A stretch of DNA of 64,000 nucleotides from Schlesneria sp. DSM 10557 (lineage in GTDB: Bacteria; Planctomycetota; Planctomycetia; Planctomycetales; Planctomycetaceae): positions 2,914,001 to 2,978,000 of the forward strand of contig NZ_CP124747.1 in NCBI RefSeq assembly GCF_041860085.1. Direction: 5' to 3'. Both the position numbers and the translations under genes were made by a program. Every line of letters starts with the position of its first letter. Position 1 is the first letter of the stretch. The notes under the pieces are model-generated. The model worked only from the letters and a program-made list of their open reading frames with translations. It did not search any database and was not told the DNA's origin. This document shows, piece after piece, positions 18,319-24,812 of this stretch.

Positions 18319-18722
18319 GCTACCGCCTCCTCTGCTGGAGTCTCGGAATTGACCATGCTGGCGATCCGATCCAAGTCTCGGTCGTCAGGCACTGTCTCAA
18401 TCGCTTCAGCAGCCGCCAGCATCAACGCGGACTGCTCACGAAGCCACTCGGCAACCTGGGACGGCAGAGGCTTCCGCAGGTCGAATTCTCCCTTCTGCGG
18501 ATACCACGAATAACAGAGGGTCGCTGCCTCCTCGTTCGTCGCTGGTCGGAACCCGTCTTCGCCCTGATCTTCCTCGGTTTCCGCCATAACGAACGATTGG
18601 AACCCGGAATGCTCGAGTAGAACATCCTCCGTCACGGAATCCGCTGCCTGATCAATCAGGTCGGTCGTCGGTCGCGTGATCTTGTCCAGACGATAGGCCA
18701 GTGGGTTTTCGATAGGCTTCAT
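18315..18722 (-). CDS. Unknown element protein, 135 residues
   Basis: ATG at 18,722 forms an ATGA overlap with the gene upstream and is preferred to the ATG at 18,785, which lies inside that gene. The protein is acidic with a helical C-terminal part (SQVAEWLREQSALMLAAAEAIETV). I recognise no domain. It is in the leftward chain of coupled small genes between the control region and the Fic/integrase block. Confidence 0.65.
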   Translation of the reverse strand: MKPIENPLAYRLDKITRPTTDLIDQAADSVTEDVLLEHSGFQSFVMAETEEDQGEDGFRPATNEEAATLCYSWYPQKGEFDLRKPLPSQVAEWLREQSALMLAAAEAIETVPDDRDLDRIASMVNSETPAEEAVA

Positions 18723-18904
18723 TCTGTCGCTCCTTCTGTGGTTACGGTGTGGGGATCGTTCCAGAACCATTCGGCGTCGACGCAAACGAGCGTCCTGCCG
18801 TTGTGCTCGAATGGACAGAACTTATTCTGCCTCGCGAGTCTCACGATCGATTCAGGGACCGGGACTTCGAGATTGTCCAGACTGGTCGCTTGCTGCTTAG
18901 ACAT
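18719..18904 (-). CDS. Small unknown element protein, 61 residues
   Basis: The start at 18,904 is preceded by a GAGAGGG ribosome-binding site. The product contains a compact segment, FCPFEHNGRTLVCVDAEWFW, with two Cys that could form a fold or bind metal, though there is no standard motif. The stop overlaps the next start as ATGA. Confidence 0.6.
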   Translation of the reverse strand: MSKQQATSLDNLEVPVPESIVRLARQNKFCPFEHNGRTLVCVDAEWFWNDPHTVTTEGATE

Positions 18905-18941
18905 ACGTTCTTACCCTCTCTGGGGATGTGATGGACTGGAA

Positions 18942-19412
18942 CTACTGCCGCGAGAACTCGATCCTTCTGCGACGATCCCGGTGGAATGACTCGTCCCTGA
19001 TATTCGCGTCGTCACCCGGTCGAACGATCTCAACGAGCTTGCAGGACTTGGGGTCTCTGCCTGAGAGAATGTCGACGCGGCAACCAAGCGCCTTTGCCAG
19101 CGATTGTGCGGCACGTTCTGCACGCTTTTCGCAGTCGTACTCGATGCCGTCGACGTACCACACTTGGCGATTATGGTACTTGTCCAGAAACTCAATCGCC
19201 TTCTCGGTCAGCACCAGGACAGCTTTGTCGTCACCGAACTGCCCCAACTTCCGAACGGCTTTGACATGCTTGGGACATGCCAGGCACTTCCTCACGAGGT
19301 GTGCTGAGTTTGGCTGGTCCGGTTCCTCCGTCAGTTCGCAGTTGCAGGCATAACATCGGGGGAACGCGGCCAGCATTTCACGGCGCAGTCGTTGCTTTAT
19401 TCGCTGCCTCAT
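18942..19412 (-). CDS. Unknown protein with two CxxC-type zinc knuckles
   Basis: The N-terminal part carries CYACNCEL and, about 25 residues later, CLACPKH, so a zinc-binding module of four or more Cys is likely. The N-terminus is strongly basic (RQRIKQRLRRE) and the C-terminus is rich in Arg and Asp. This fits a nucleic-acid-binding or regulatory protein, which is inference. The start overlaps the upstream gene as ATGA. Confidence 0.65.
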   Translation of the reverse strand: MRQRIKQRLRREMLAAFPRCYACNCELTEEPDQPNSAHLVRKCLACPKHVKAVRKLGQFGDDKAVLVLTEKAIEFLDKYHNRQVWYVDGIEYDCEKRAERAAQSLAKALGCRVDILSGRDPKSCKLVEIVRPGDDANIRDESFHRDRRRRIEFSRQ

Positions 19413-20014
19413 GGGGTCACCGTCCCTTCGTCCGCCAATTTGGGATCGGTGACGGAATCAGCACGACGCAAACTGATTGTCCATTGGCGGGGGATGCGAG
19501 CCAGTGCGAAACGGACCTTGTTCGCAGCATTGGCCGTGTCCTCGGCAGTGCGGAACGTGAGATTACCCTGCACACACTTCGGGAAGTCGGCTGGGTTCGC
19601 TGGTCGGTCCTGCAGAGCGATCCCCGACAGAATCACGACTGATCCCCGATTCGTCAGGAGTGCCCATCGCCGTCTGTTCCTGCTGGTTTCGCTCTGGTTG
19701 TAGAGCAACACGTACTGGGCAGCGAGTTCCATTCCCAGTTCATCAGTGACGCTGGGGGGAACGTCGCGGGAATTGGCGGGTTCCCAGCTCACGTTCTGGA
19801 TGGTGAGCGTCCCGCAGGTGGGTGAGTCCTTCCAGTGGTTGCGAGGCTTCTTGAGCCGCTCCATTGCCTCGGTCGCTTCCTCGATCGACAGAGGAGTCCC
19901 GGAAATGGCTCTTGGGGCGTCTGGAATCGCCAATGGGATCTGTTCGTCGTCCGTGACCTGAGAAGCACCGTCTGGTCTGTGTGCGGCATGAAAAATAGGG
20001 GTGTACGTCGCCAT
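19409..20014 (-). CDS. Unknown protein heading the integrase-side leftward transcript
   Basis: ATG at 20,014 (MATYTPIF) is chosen over the ATG at 20,047 because AAGGGAG lies at the right distance upstream. The 201-residue product has no recognisable domain. The C-terminal half contains a possible beta-rich segment (RRWALLTNRGSVVILSGIAL). It is the first gene after the control region at 20,015-20,366 and is followed by at least eight co-directional genes ending in the integrase. Confidence 0.7.
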   Translation of the reverse strand: MATYTPIFHAAHRPDGASQVTDDEQIPLAIPDAPRAISGTPLSIEEATEAMERLKKPRNHWKDSPTCGTLTIQNVSWEPANSRDVPPSVTDELGMELAAQYVLLYNQSETSRNRRRWALLTNRGSVVILSGIALQDRPANPADFPKCVQGNLTFRTAEDTANAANKVRFALARIPRQWTISLRRADSVTDPKLADEGTVTP

Positions 20015-20366
20015 AAATGAGACTCCCTTGTGAGAATGTGGCACCATCCAGGCACCGAGCGCAACGGTAGCGCGGAGCCTGTTCAGGTACGTGGGGACAC
20101 CGTGTCTGAGAACTCTGAGGCGGGCCTGAAAACGTCAGTGCGTTTTGGCCGGAGAGAAAATGAAACAACCCCCGTCGAAGTCTGTTACCACACAAGACAT
20201 CTCGACGGGGGTCGATGATCTGATTCGTATTGTTCGGTCGCGAGTGTTGTCGCTCGCTGCTGTCTTGTGTGGTAGGAGAGAAATTATCGAGTGATTCGAG
20301 AGTTGTCAAATAACTTTTAGAAAACTCTCAAAAATCTCTTTTCGAGTTTTCCGAAAGCCAGAGACG
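20015..20366. promoter_or_regulatory. Divergent control region with nested inverted repeats
   Basis: This region separates the leftward transcript starting at 20,014 from the rightward genes starting at 20,367. It holds a perfect 10-bp inverted repeat, CCCCCGTCGA / TCGACGGGGG (20,169-20,178 and 20,202-20,211). A perfect 14-bp inverted repeat, TACCACACAAGACA / TGTCTTGTGTGGTA, lies at 20,186-20,199 and 20,261-20,274. The left arm of the second sits inside the loop of the first. A notably AT-rich stretch (20,280-20,345) follows with a further GAGAGTT/AACTCTC pair. This could be a switch operator region, an origin, or both. Confidence 0.6.
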
Positions 20367-20699
20367 ATGTCTAATGCGACCATGGCACGAAACCACTACA
20401 GCCCAGAGCAACTTGAACGAATCGCCGATGAGCTTGTCGACGCGGCATCGCTCTTGCGGGATACTGCGTCTGCCCTTCGTCAAAACGACGTTCCTCAGGT
20501 CCTGCTGCATGGGACTATGTCAATTCAGACACACGTTCCTGCAATTTCAGACTGGTCGGGAAAGGTTTCCCTCGACGCGAAGGCTCAGATCAGAGCGTAC
20601 CTCGCTGGGGTTCCTAGCCGAGCTGAGATCCATATCAAGCAAAATGAGCAGGCCAAGACATCAGCCGCCAGGAAGCCTCGGAAGAAGCCTGGGACATGA
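20367..20699 (+). CDS. Unknown protein, first of the rightward pair
   Basis: The 110-residue protein has a helical N-terminus (SPEQLERIADELVDAASLLRDTASALR) and a basic tail (ARKPRKKPG). No family is recognised. Its stop codon overlaps the start of the following HTH gene, so the two are probably translated together. It is transcribed away from the control region, opposite to nearly everything else in the element. This is the usual place for an immunity or lysogeny-control pair. Confidence 0.65.
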   Translation: MSNATMARNHYSPEQLERIADELVDAASLLRDTASALRQNDVPQVLLHGTMSIQTHVPAISDWSGKVSLDAKAQIRAYLAGVPSRAEIHIKQNEQAKTSAARKPRKKPGT

Positions 20700-21091
20700 T
20701 AGTCTTCACTCCAACTCAGCAACACATCGACGCAATCGCGACTCTCTTGATTCACTGGGGAGAATGGGAAATGGAGCACGGATGCAAGCTAAAGCATCGA
20801 GCACAGAAAAAGCCTCATCGGCCAGTGAAGGGACCGCGAAAGAAGATTGAAGCAAGTCGGGAATCGTCGCCAACCGAATCCCCGCCGATACCGAAGCCTA
20901 CGCTCACCAGCTCGACGATGCTAACGAACGCGGAAGCGGCAGCATTCATCAATGTGAAGCCGGGGACACTCGATAGCTGGCGTTACATGCAACGTGAGGG
21001 CCAACCACCTTACCATAAGCTCGGGAGACTGATCCGGTATCGCCTCGGGGAACTAGAGTCGTGGCTTGAGTCGAACAGGGTCGAGTCCTGA
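20696..21091 (+). CDS. HTH protein with excisionase/AlpA-like C-terminal domain
   Basis: The last 55 residues, beginning MLTNAEAAAFINVKPGTLDSW and ending in GRLIRYRLGELESWLES, form a MerR-like winged HTH of the HTH_17 type found in excisionases and AlpA activators. The first 75 residues are a basic, Pro/Ser-rich extension. Proteins of this kind direct excision or activate integrase genes in phages and satellites. Together with the upstream small gene it is the only rightward module in the element, so it is my candidate for the element's switch protein. Confidence 0.75.
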   Translation: MIVFTPTQQHIDAIATLLIHWGEWEMEHGCKLKHRAQKKPHRPVKGPRKKIEASRESSPTESPPIPKPTLTSSTMLTNAEAAAFINVKPGTLDSWRYMQREGQPPYHKLGRLIRYRLGELESWLESNRVES

Positions 21092-21185
21092 TCCGCAGGT
21101 CCTGCTAGGATCACCGCAATAGGGTGTGGAAAATTTGCCACAACCTGAGAAGGCCCAGATCCTGCTGGGATCGACCGACTTCTGC

Positions 21186-21542
21186 TCACCTTGGCTTGAC
21201 CGGCATAGTTGCCACCTTGCCAGTGCTTGTTTCGTACTTGACTTCGCGTGGCTCTTGAAAGGTGTCGCCTGGCGACACCTTTTCACGCAACTTGCACACA
21301 AATGAATGATGAACGCCACATCGGGCAGCTATCTCGCGTGCAGACCACTGCGACCACTCAGGATCATTGAGAAATGTAACCAAAAGGTGACAAAAACTGC
21401 TTTCGCCAACATTAGCGAAAGCAGTTCCCAACCACCACCGAACGCGATAAACGCGATTTCCGCCACTGAGAATCTGGACGATGATTCTATCGGGGGAATC
21501 GATCGGAACGCGGGAGAATCGATCCTCGCGAACCGATTTCAT
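21186..21542 (-). CDS. HTH protein, ParB/phage-regulator-like C-terminal domain, possibly truncated
   Basis: The segment LNDPEWSQWSAREIAARCGVHHSFVCKLREK is the HTH that follows the GAN-x-HGLRRTNADKR block in a common group of ParB-like phage and plasmid proteins. Here the preceding block is shortened and disturbed (FANVGESSFCHLLVTF). The coding sequence in that place contains a perfect 12-bp hairpin and a repeated 18-mer. ATG 21,542 overlaps the stop of the upstream gene as ATGA, which supports the frame. The protein may be a decayed or re-used fragment of a larger regulator. Confidence 0.6.
   Translation of the reverse strand: MKSVREDRFSRVPIDSPDRIIVQILSGGNRVYRVRWWLGTAFANVGESSFCHLLVTFLNDPEWSQWSAREIAARCGVHHSFVCKLREKVSPGDTFQEPREVKYETSTGKVATMPVKPR
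21379..21426 (-). terminator. Hairpin with T run inside the HTH gene, plus repeated 18-mer
   Basis: Perfect 12-bp arms AACTGCTTTCGC (21,395-21,406) and GCGAAAGCAGTT (21,415-21,426) enclose an 8-base loop. Read on the minus strand the hairpin is followed by TTTTT, as in an intrinsic terminator. The next bases form the 18-mer ACCAAAAGGTGACAAAAA (21,379-21,396, plus-strand sense), which occurs identically at 22,549-22,566, also directly after a hairpin. The structure lies inside the open frame of the HTH gene, so it would act as an attenuator if functional. Confidence 0.55.
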
Positions 21543-21835
21543 TGAGAACGCTCAGCAAGTGCCTCCAGCAGCAGCTTTGCGGTCTCCCGTTGCCGATCTG
21601 ATCCCGTCAACGCCGCTTCCATTGCCGCAGACTGCATCTCGGCAAGTTGCTTCTCTGTCACTGGCCAGCGATTACGCAGTGCCTGAAGGAACAGCCGCAG
21701 GTCACTCCGCTTGACCTTGCAGGGATTGCCGCGTGAGAATTTATTCCCGACACCGAACCATCCGCTGTGGGGCTCTCGACTGGATTCACCGTTTGCTGAC
21801 GGCGGACCGCCATCATCCATGAATTTTTCACCCAT
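21539..21835 (-). CDS. Small protein with GNKFxxGNP motif, DUF5681/terminase-small-like
   Basis: The segment GWFGVGNKFSRGNP followed by a helical region (LRLFLQALRNRWPVTEKQLAEMQSAAMEAAL...) resembles short phage-associated proteins that combine a GNxF-x-x-GNP motif with a helical domain. Some of these sit in the position of terminase small subunits. Such an assignment is suggestive only. The stop overlaps the next start as ATGA. ATG 21,835 lacks a clear ribosome-binding site; the ATG at 21,820 is an alternative. Confidence 0.5.
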   Translation of the reverse strand: MGEKFMDDGGPPSANGESSREPHSGWFGVGNKFSRGNPCKVKRSDLRLFLQALRNRWPVTEKQLAEMQSAAMEAALTGSDRQRETAKLLLEALAERSQ

Positions 21836-21923
21836 GTAGTATTACCGCTGCAAAAAGTTTCTGACGGACACGAAGCGCGAGCAGGACCACCCGCTTGCCG
21901 TGTTTCGGTCCAGCAGGGACCCG

Positions 21924-22112
21924 CTACTCATCACGGGGGATCAGCTCACGTTGCACAGACTTGAATCGATACCCGCAGGTCCGGCATCTGTGCCACCGAA
22001 TAGGCCGTCTGGTTGATGTGACGGGACAGTCCGCCCCTCGGCATCGCTTTCGCGGACACTGAATGACGTCGTACACGATCGGTCTCGGGTCGACTCGTGG
22101 GTCTCGTGGCAT
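21924..22112 (-). CDS. Small zinc-ribbon protein
   Basis: The frame encodes VIQCPRKRCRGADCP and, after about 15 residues, WHRCRTCGYRFKSVQ. This CP...C / CxxCGxxF pattern is typical of small phage-type zinc ribbons such as Com- or Ogr-like regulators. It overlaps the next listed frame by most of its length. Either the two are separate genes with an unusual overlap, or an ancestral single protein has been split by a frameshift. The ATG at 22,112 is the best available start. Confidence 0.5.
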   Translation of the reverse strand: MPRDPRVDPRPIVYDVIQCPRKRCRGADCPVTSTRRPIRWHRCRTCGYRFKSVQRELIPRDE

Positions 22113-22270
22113 TCTGGCTCCAGGTCGTGAGCACCTCGCATACGTCGGGTGATCCGCTCGCCGTGCGACCACTCGCGCCTGATCCGCGCACACTCCGCTT
22201 CGATCTCTGCTGGTGTCGGCAAGTAGATCGGCTTCCGGCGCCGTGTCAGTGGTTCCGGGTTGGTGATCAC
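21941..22270 (-). CDS. Small unknown protein with LPTPAEIEAEC motif
   Basis: GTG at 22,270 overlaps the stop of the upstream gene as GTGA, in keeping with the rest of the operon. The N-terminal part (RRKPIYLPTPAEIEAECARIRREWSHGE, split here across two helices) resembles short conserved proteins I associate with planctomycete genomic islands. The C-terminal half, from about residue 50, reads like the wrong frame of the zinc-ribbon gene at 21,924-22,112. The real end of the protein may therefore be earlier, or a frameshift may separate the two. Confidence 0.45.
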   Translation of the reverse strand: MITNPEPLTRRRKPIYLPTPAEIEAECARIRREWSHGERITRRMRGAHDLEPECHETHESTRDRSCTTSFSVRESDAEGRTVPSHQPDGLFGGTDAGPAGIDSSLCNVS

Positions 22271-22488
22271 CGCGTCAACTTCCGCTGTGGCCCCGCAGGC
22301 CGTACTGGTCCCAGTGGCATTTCCCGCGTCGTCTGCCGAGCTCCACATTTCAAACACTCCCTATGTCTCATGGTCCGCGTGCCCCCGTCATCGTGAACAG
22401 TGTTGATCACATGCGAGAATCCGCCGCATTGCTTCCCGCGAACGATGGCAACGCACCGCAGGCCCCTTGTTCGTGATCGCCTCGGCAT
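22267..22488 (-). CDS. Small zinc-finger protein, NrdR-like ribbon
   Basis: From ATG 22,488, with GAGGGAGTGAG upstream, the frame encodes 73 residues. LRCVAIVRGKQCGG is followed by RHRECLKCGARQTTRE, the CxxCGxxxTTRE pattern seen in the zinc ribbon of NrdR and in small phage proteins. It stands just after a terminator and probably begins a new transcript or is reached by read-through. Its stop overlaps the next start as GTGA. Confidence 0.6.
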   Translation of the reverse strand: MPRRSRTRGLRCVAIVRGKQCGGFSHVINTVHDDGGTRTMRHRECLKCGARQTTREMPLGPVRPAGPQRKLTR

Positions 22489-22542
22489 GGTCGTCTCACT
22501 CCCTCGAAAAATGTCGTGATCCGCTCCAGCCGACCGACGGAA

Positions 22543-22600
22543 TTTGTCACCAAAAGGTGACAAAAAGCGGGGTCAGCCAAGACTCAGAAACTGACCCCGC
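22543..22600 (-). terminator. Intrinsic terminator followed by a perfect palindrome
   Basis: On the minus strand, perfect 10-bp arms GCGGGGTCAG/CTGACCCCGC (22,591-22,600 and 22,567-22,576) are followed by TTTTT, 22 bp after the stop of the gene ending at 22,622. Immediately downstream is the palindrome TTTGTCACC-AAAA-GGTGACAAA (22,543-22,564), which has the look of an operator. Half of this palindrome and the T run form the 18-mer that recurs at 21,379-21,396. Confidence 0.7.
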
Positions 22601-22621
22601 CCCCGGCCTACTTCAGCCAGA

Positions 22622-23059
22622 TCAATTGACTGATGGAATCGGTGTGGTCGTCGGTGGCGTAGAAGTCCCGAGATAATACAGCCGTCGAGACGCCCACATG
22701 ACAAGCCCATCACACATTTCGGAGAATGTTTCGGCCACCTCGGGATAGTCGACTTTGAAACTACTGGTCCAGCCGTAAACCATCCCCAACGCCTCGGCAA
22801 GACTGGCATCATCCCAGCTTAGAAAACAGATCGGTGTTGGTTGGGATGGGATATCGGGAGTGCCCGCGATCACCATATCCGCCCGGTGCTGTAACTCTCT
22901 GTCGATGGCATCATGAAGCCACTTTCCCAGCCGTGGACACGCACTCGGCGTGACCAACTCTGCCAGGTGTTTCATTTGTTGGAGACTATCGAGACTCCAC
23001 TTACTGAAGTCGACTTTGTCGGACCATGTAAAACTTCCGTCGTCTGCTACTTCAAGCAT
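22622..23059 (-). CDS. Unknown element protein, 145 residues
   Basis: The protein is mostly helical by composition (LDSLQQMKHLAELV, LGKWLHDAIDREL) and has no motif I recognise. It overlaps the upstream Cys-rich gene by 8 bp and ends just before the terminator at 22,567-22,600. It is therefore the last gene of the long leftward transcript beginning near 29,780. Confidence 0.65.
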   Translation of the reverse strand: MLEVADDGSFTWSDKVDFSKWSLDSLQQMKHLAELVTPSACPRLGKWLHDAIDRELQHRADMVIAGTPDIPSQPTPICFLSWDDASLAEALGMVYGWTSSFKVDYPEVAETFSEMCDGLVMWASRRLYYLGTSTPPTTTPIPSVN

Positions 23060-23516
23060 TTTTCCGTTCCTTCGTGTTCAATTCTGGACCCCATTTGCCG
23101 ATAGGACACGCACTACCAGCATGGGCAAGTTTGTTCATCAGTCTGTTCGCTTCGACACACGCACAGCCGCATAACTGGCAATGGGATTCACGCAAGTGTT
23201 CGCACGACTGACAGATCGTCAGCCGTCTCTTGATCAGTGCTTCACCACTACGTGGGAACCCGTGAAATGCGTTCCACGCCATCGCCCGCCCGAAGTTCCA
23301 AGTCTTGATCAGCAGGCTGGGAGCTTTCGCCATCGCCGCGTCCAGATCCGCAGTTGCTGCTGAAACCATCGCACCTGTGGAACTTGCTCCGGAATCCGGG
23401 AGCATCTTAGAAATCACGAACTCTGTGTAGCGCGAGTAATAACTATCAAATGTTTCTCCTTCGCGCTGAACGATCGTTCTCTTTGCTAACTGCCTTGTTT
23501 CTTCGCTGATTTTCAT
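23052..23516 (-). CDS. Phage-type protein with C-terminal Cys-rich zinc module
   Basis: The C-terminal region reads CQSCEHLRESHCQLCGCAC, then a basic helix, then SACPIGKW. This matches the C-x2-C...C-x2-CGC...CP(I/L)GKW module found in small proteins of many tailed-phage genomes. The N-terminal 90 residues are helical and unassigned. ATG 23,516 has GGTGAT upstream. The module is phage-associated but its function is not established. Confidence 0.7.
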   Translation of the reverse strand: MKISEETRQLAKRTIVQREGETFDSYYSRYTEFVISKMLPDSGASSTGAMVSAATADLDAAMAKAPSLLIKTWNFGRAMAWNAFHGFPRSGEALIKRRLTICQSCEHLRESHCQLCGCACVEANRLMNKLAHAGSACPIGKWGPELNTKERKNA

Positions 23517-23520
23517 GAGA

Positions 23521-23916
23521 TCACCATGTGAGTGTAATAGTTCGCGTGTCGCACGTTAGCGTGACTCCATTAACAGCATCTGCGACCACATTTAGACAGT
23601 GAATATCACTATCGTCTGTCCACGAAAATCGCACGCGGCCAGCAAGACCAGCACAAGCATCAACTGTGACCTGCCATCCAACCCCGGCAGTGAACCCGGT
23701 TCTCCTCCAAATAATAGGAGCTATTATTGAGACTTTCGGGAGTGTGAAGCTAGTTATGCTACCAAGGTATGGCGCCCCACTAAATGCGACGTACACTGTT
23801 GAAACTGGCGTGAAGTCTGCGCAGTTGTAGACATGGCGACTTGATGACGAGCTGTTACTCGGACAGCACGCTGGGCAGTTGATAGTGGTCACAATTACGT
23901 CGCCCGGATTCGGCAT
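23521..23916 (-). CDS. Unknown beta-rich protein, 131 residues
   Basis: The start has GAGGAG at the right distance. The N-terminus holds a CPACCPSNSSSSSR stretch and the rest alternates hydrophobic and polar residues as in a beta-sandwich (STVYVAFSGAPYLGSITSFTLP, GVTLTCDTRTITLTW). No signal peptide is seen. Such proteins occur near structural modules in phages, but no structural role can be claimed. Between this gene and the next (23,917-24,109) I see only an open frame of uncertain status. Confidence 0.6.
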   Translation of the reverse strand: MPNPGDVIVTTINCPACCPSNSSSSSRHVYNCADFTPVSTVYVAFSGAPYLGSITSFTLPKVSIIAPIIWRRTGFTAGVGWQVTVDACAGLAGRVRFSWTDDSDIHCLNVVADAVNGVTLTCDTRTITLTW

Positions 23917-24109
23917 AGACTCCTCCGTGAAGTGGCGAGCCAGTGCCCGCCGTTGATTGAAAAACGCATGCTCTCGATACCCGACGTGCCCGCCGTGGAA
24001 AGGCCACTGGTGTCACCTCGATGAGCTGAGTGACGGATGCGTCGGAAGCTATGCGACGCTTGAACGGCAACCGCGTGCCGAGTGGGAACAGGTCAATATC
24101 GTTCGGGTC

Positions 24110-24808
24110 TCAGATCAGTTCAGGGTTGCAGCACCACTCGTCTTCAATGGCTTTCCGCTCGACCTTCTGGTCCTCGAACAGCTGATCAAGTTTCAACCGC
24201 CGCTGGTCCAATGTCTGGATCTCCGCGTCGAGACGGACAGCCCGTTCTGCAATCGTCGAATCATGCCCGCTCGACAGTCGGTTACGGCAGTCGTCGAGAG
24301 CATTCTTCGCGTCTTTGAGTAGCCCTGAGACGGTCTCATGATCCCGCAGTCGTGCCTCACATCGCCGCTCCAGTTCATCGAGCTTGCTCAACGCCTCGGG
24401 ATGGCGACAAGACTTGATCAGCTCGGCCCGCGCCGCCTTACCGTTGGCTACCCGCTTCTGTGCCTCGGAGACAGCACACTGATTGTCATAAATCTGACTG
24501 TTGAACTGTTCAATCAGCTGATCCCGCTGCTTCACCAGATCGCCAATATCCTTCCCTCGCTGGGTGATCTCGGCTTGTGCGCCATCTATCAAGTCCATCT
24601 TTCGCCGCAGGTCCCGTCGTCGCTCGATCGACAGTTTGAACTCCTCCAGATCCGCGACAGTCAAGCCGCTTTGTTCCAGGTCCTCGTAACTCACATCCTC
24701 CGCACGGACGTAGGCCCTGATAACCCGCTGTCGCAGCAGTTCTCGCTGTTCCTTTCGTGCTGCCTCCTCTTGGAGTAGCCTGTCTCGAAGTGTCGGTCCG
24801 TCAGTCAT
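24110..24808 (-). CDS. Coiled-coil protein of unknown function
   Basis: ATG at 24,808 follows the metallopeptidase stop codon by 4 bp and has AGGAAAGGTG upstream. Nearly the whole protein (residues 10-225) is charged and heptad-like, for example LRRKMDLIDGAQAEITQRGKD, which predicts a long coiled coil. Three Cys near the C-terminal third and the end are scattered. The shape would suit a scaffold- or tether-like role, but no homologue is recognised. Confidence 0.65.
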   Translation of the reverse strand: MTDGPTLRDRLLQEEAARKEQRELLRQRVIRAYVRAEDVSYEDLEQSGLTVADLEEFKLSIERRRDLRRKMDLIDGAQAEITQRGKDIGDLVKQRDQLIEQFNSQIYDNQCAVSEAQKRVANGKAARAELIKSCRHPEALSKLDELERRCEARLRDHETVSGLLKDAKNALDDCRNRLSSGHDSTIAERAVRLDAEIQTLDQRRLKLDQLFEDQKVERKAIEDEWCCNPELI

Positions 24809-24812
24809 GTGC

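Noticed and set aside
20015-20366. CRISPR-like repeats
   Set aside because: The repeats are inverted, not direct, occur once each and have no regular spacers.
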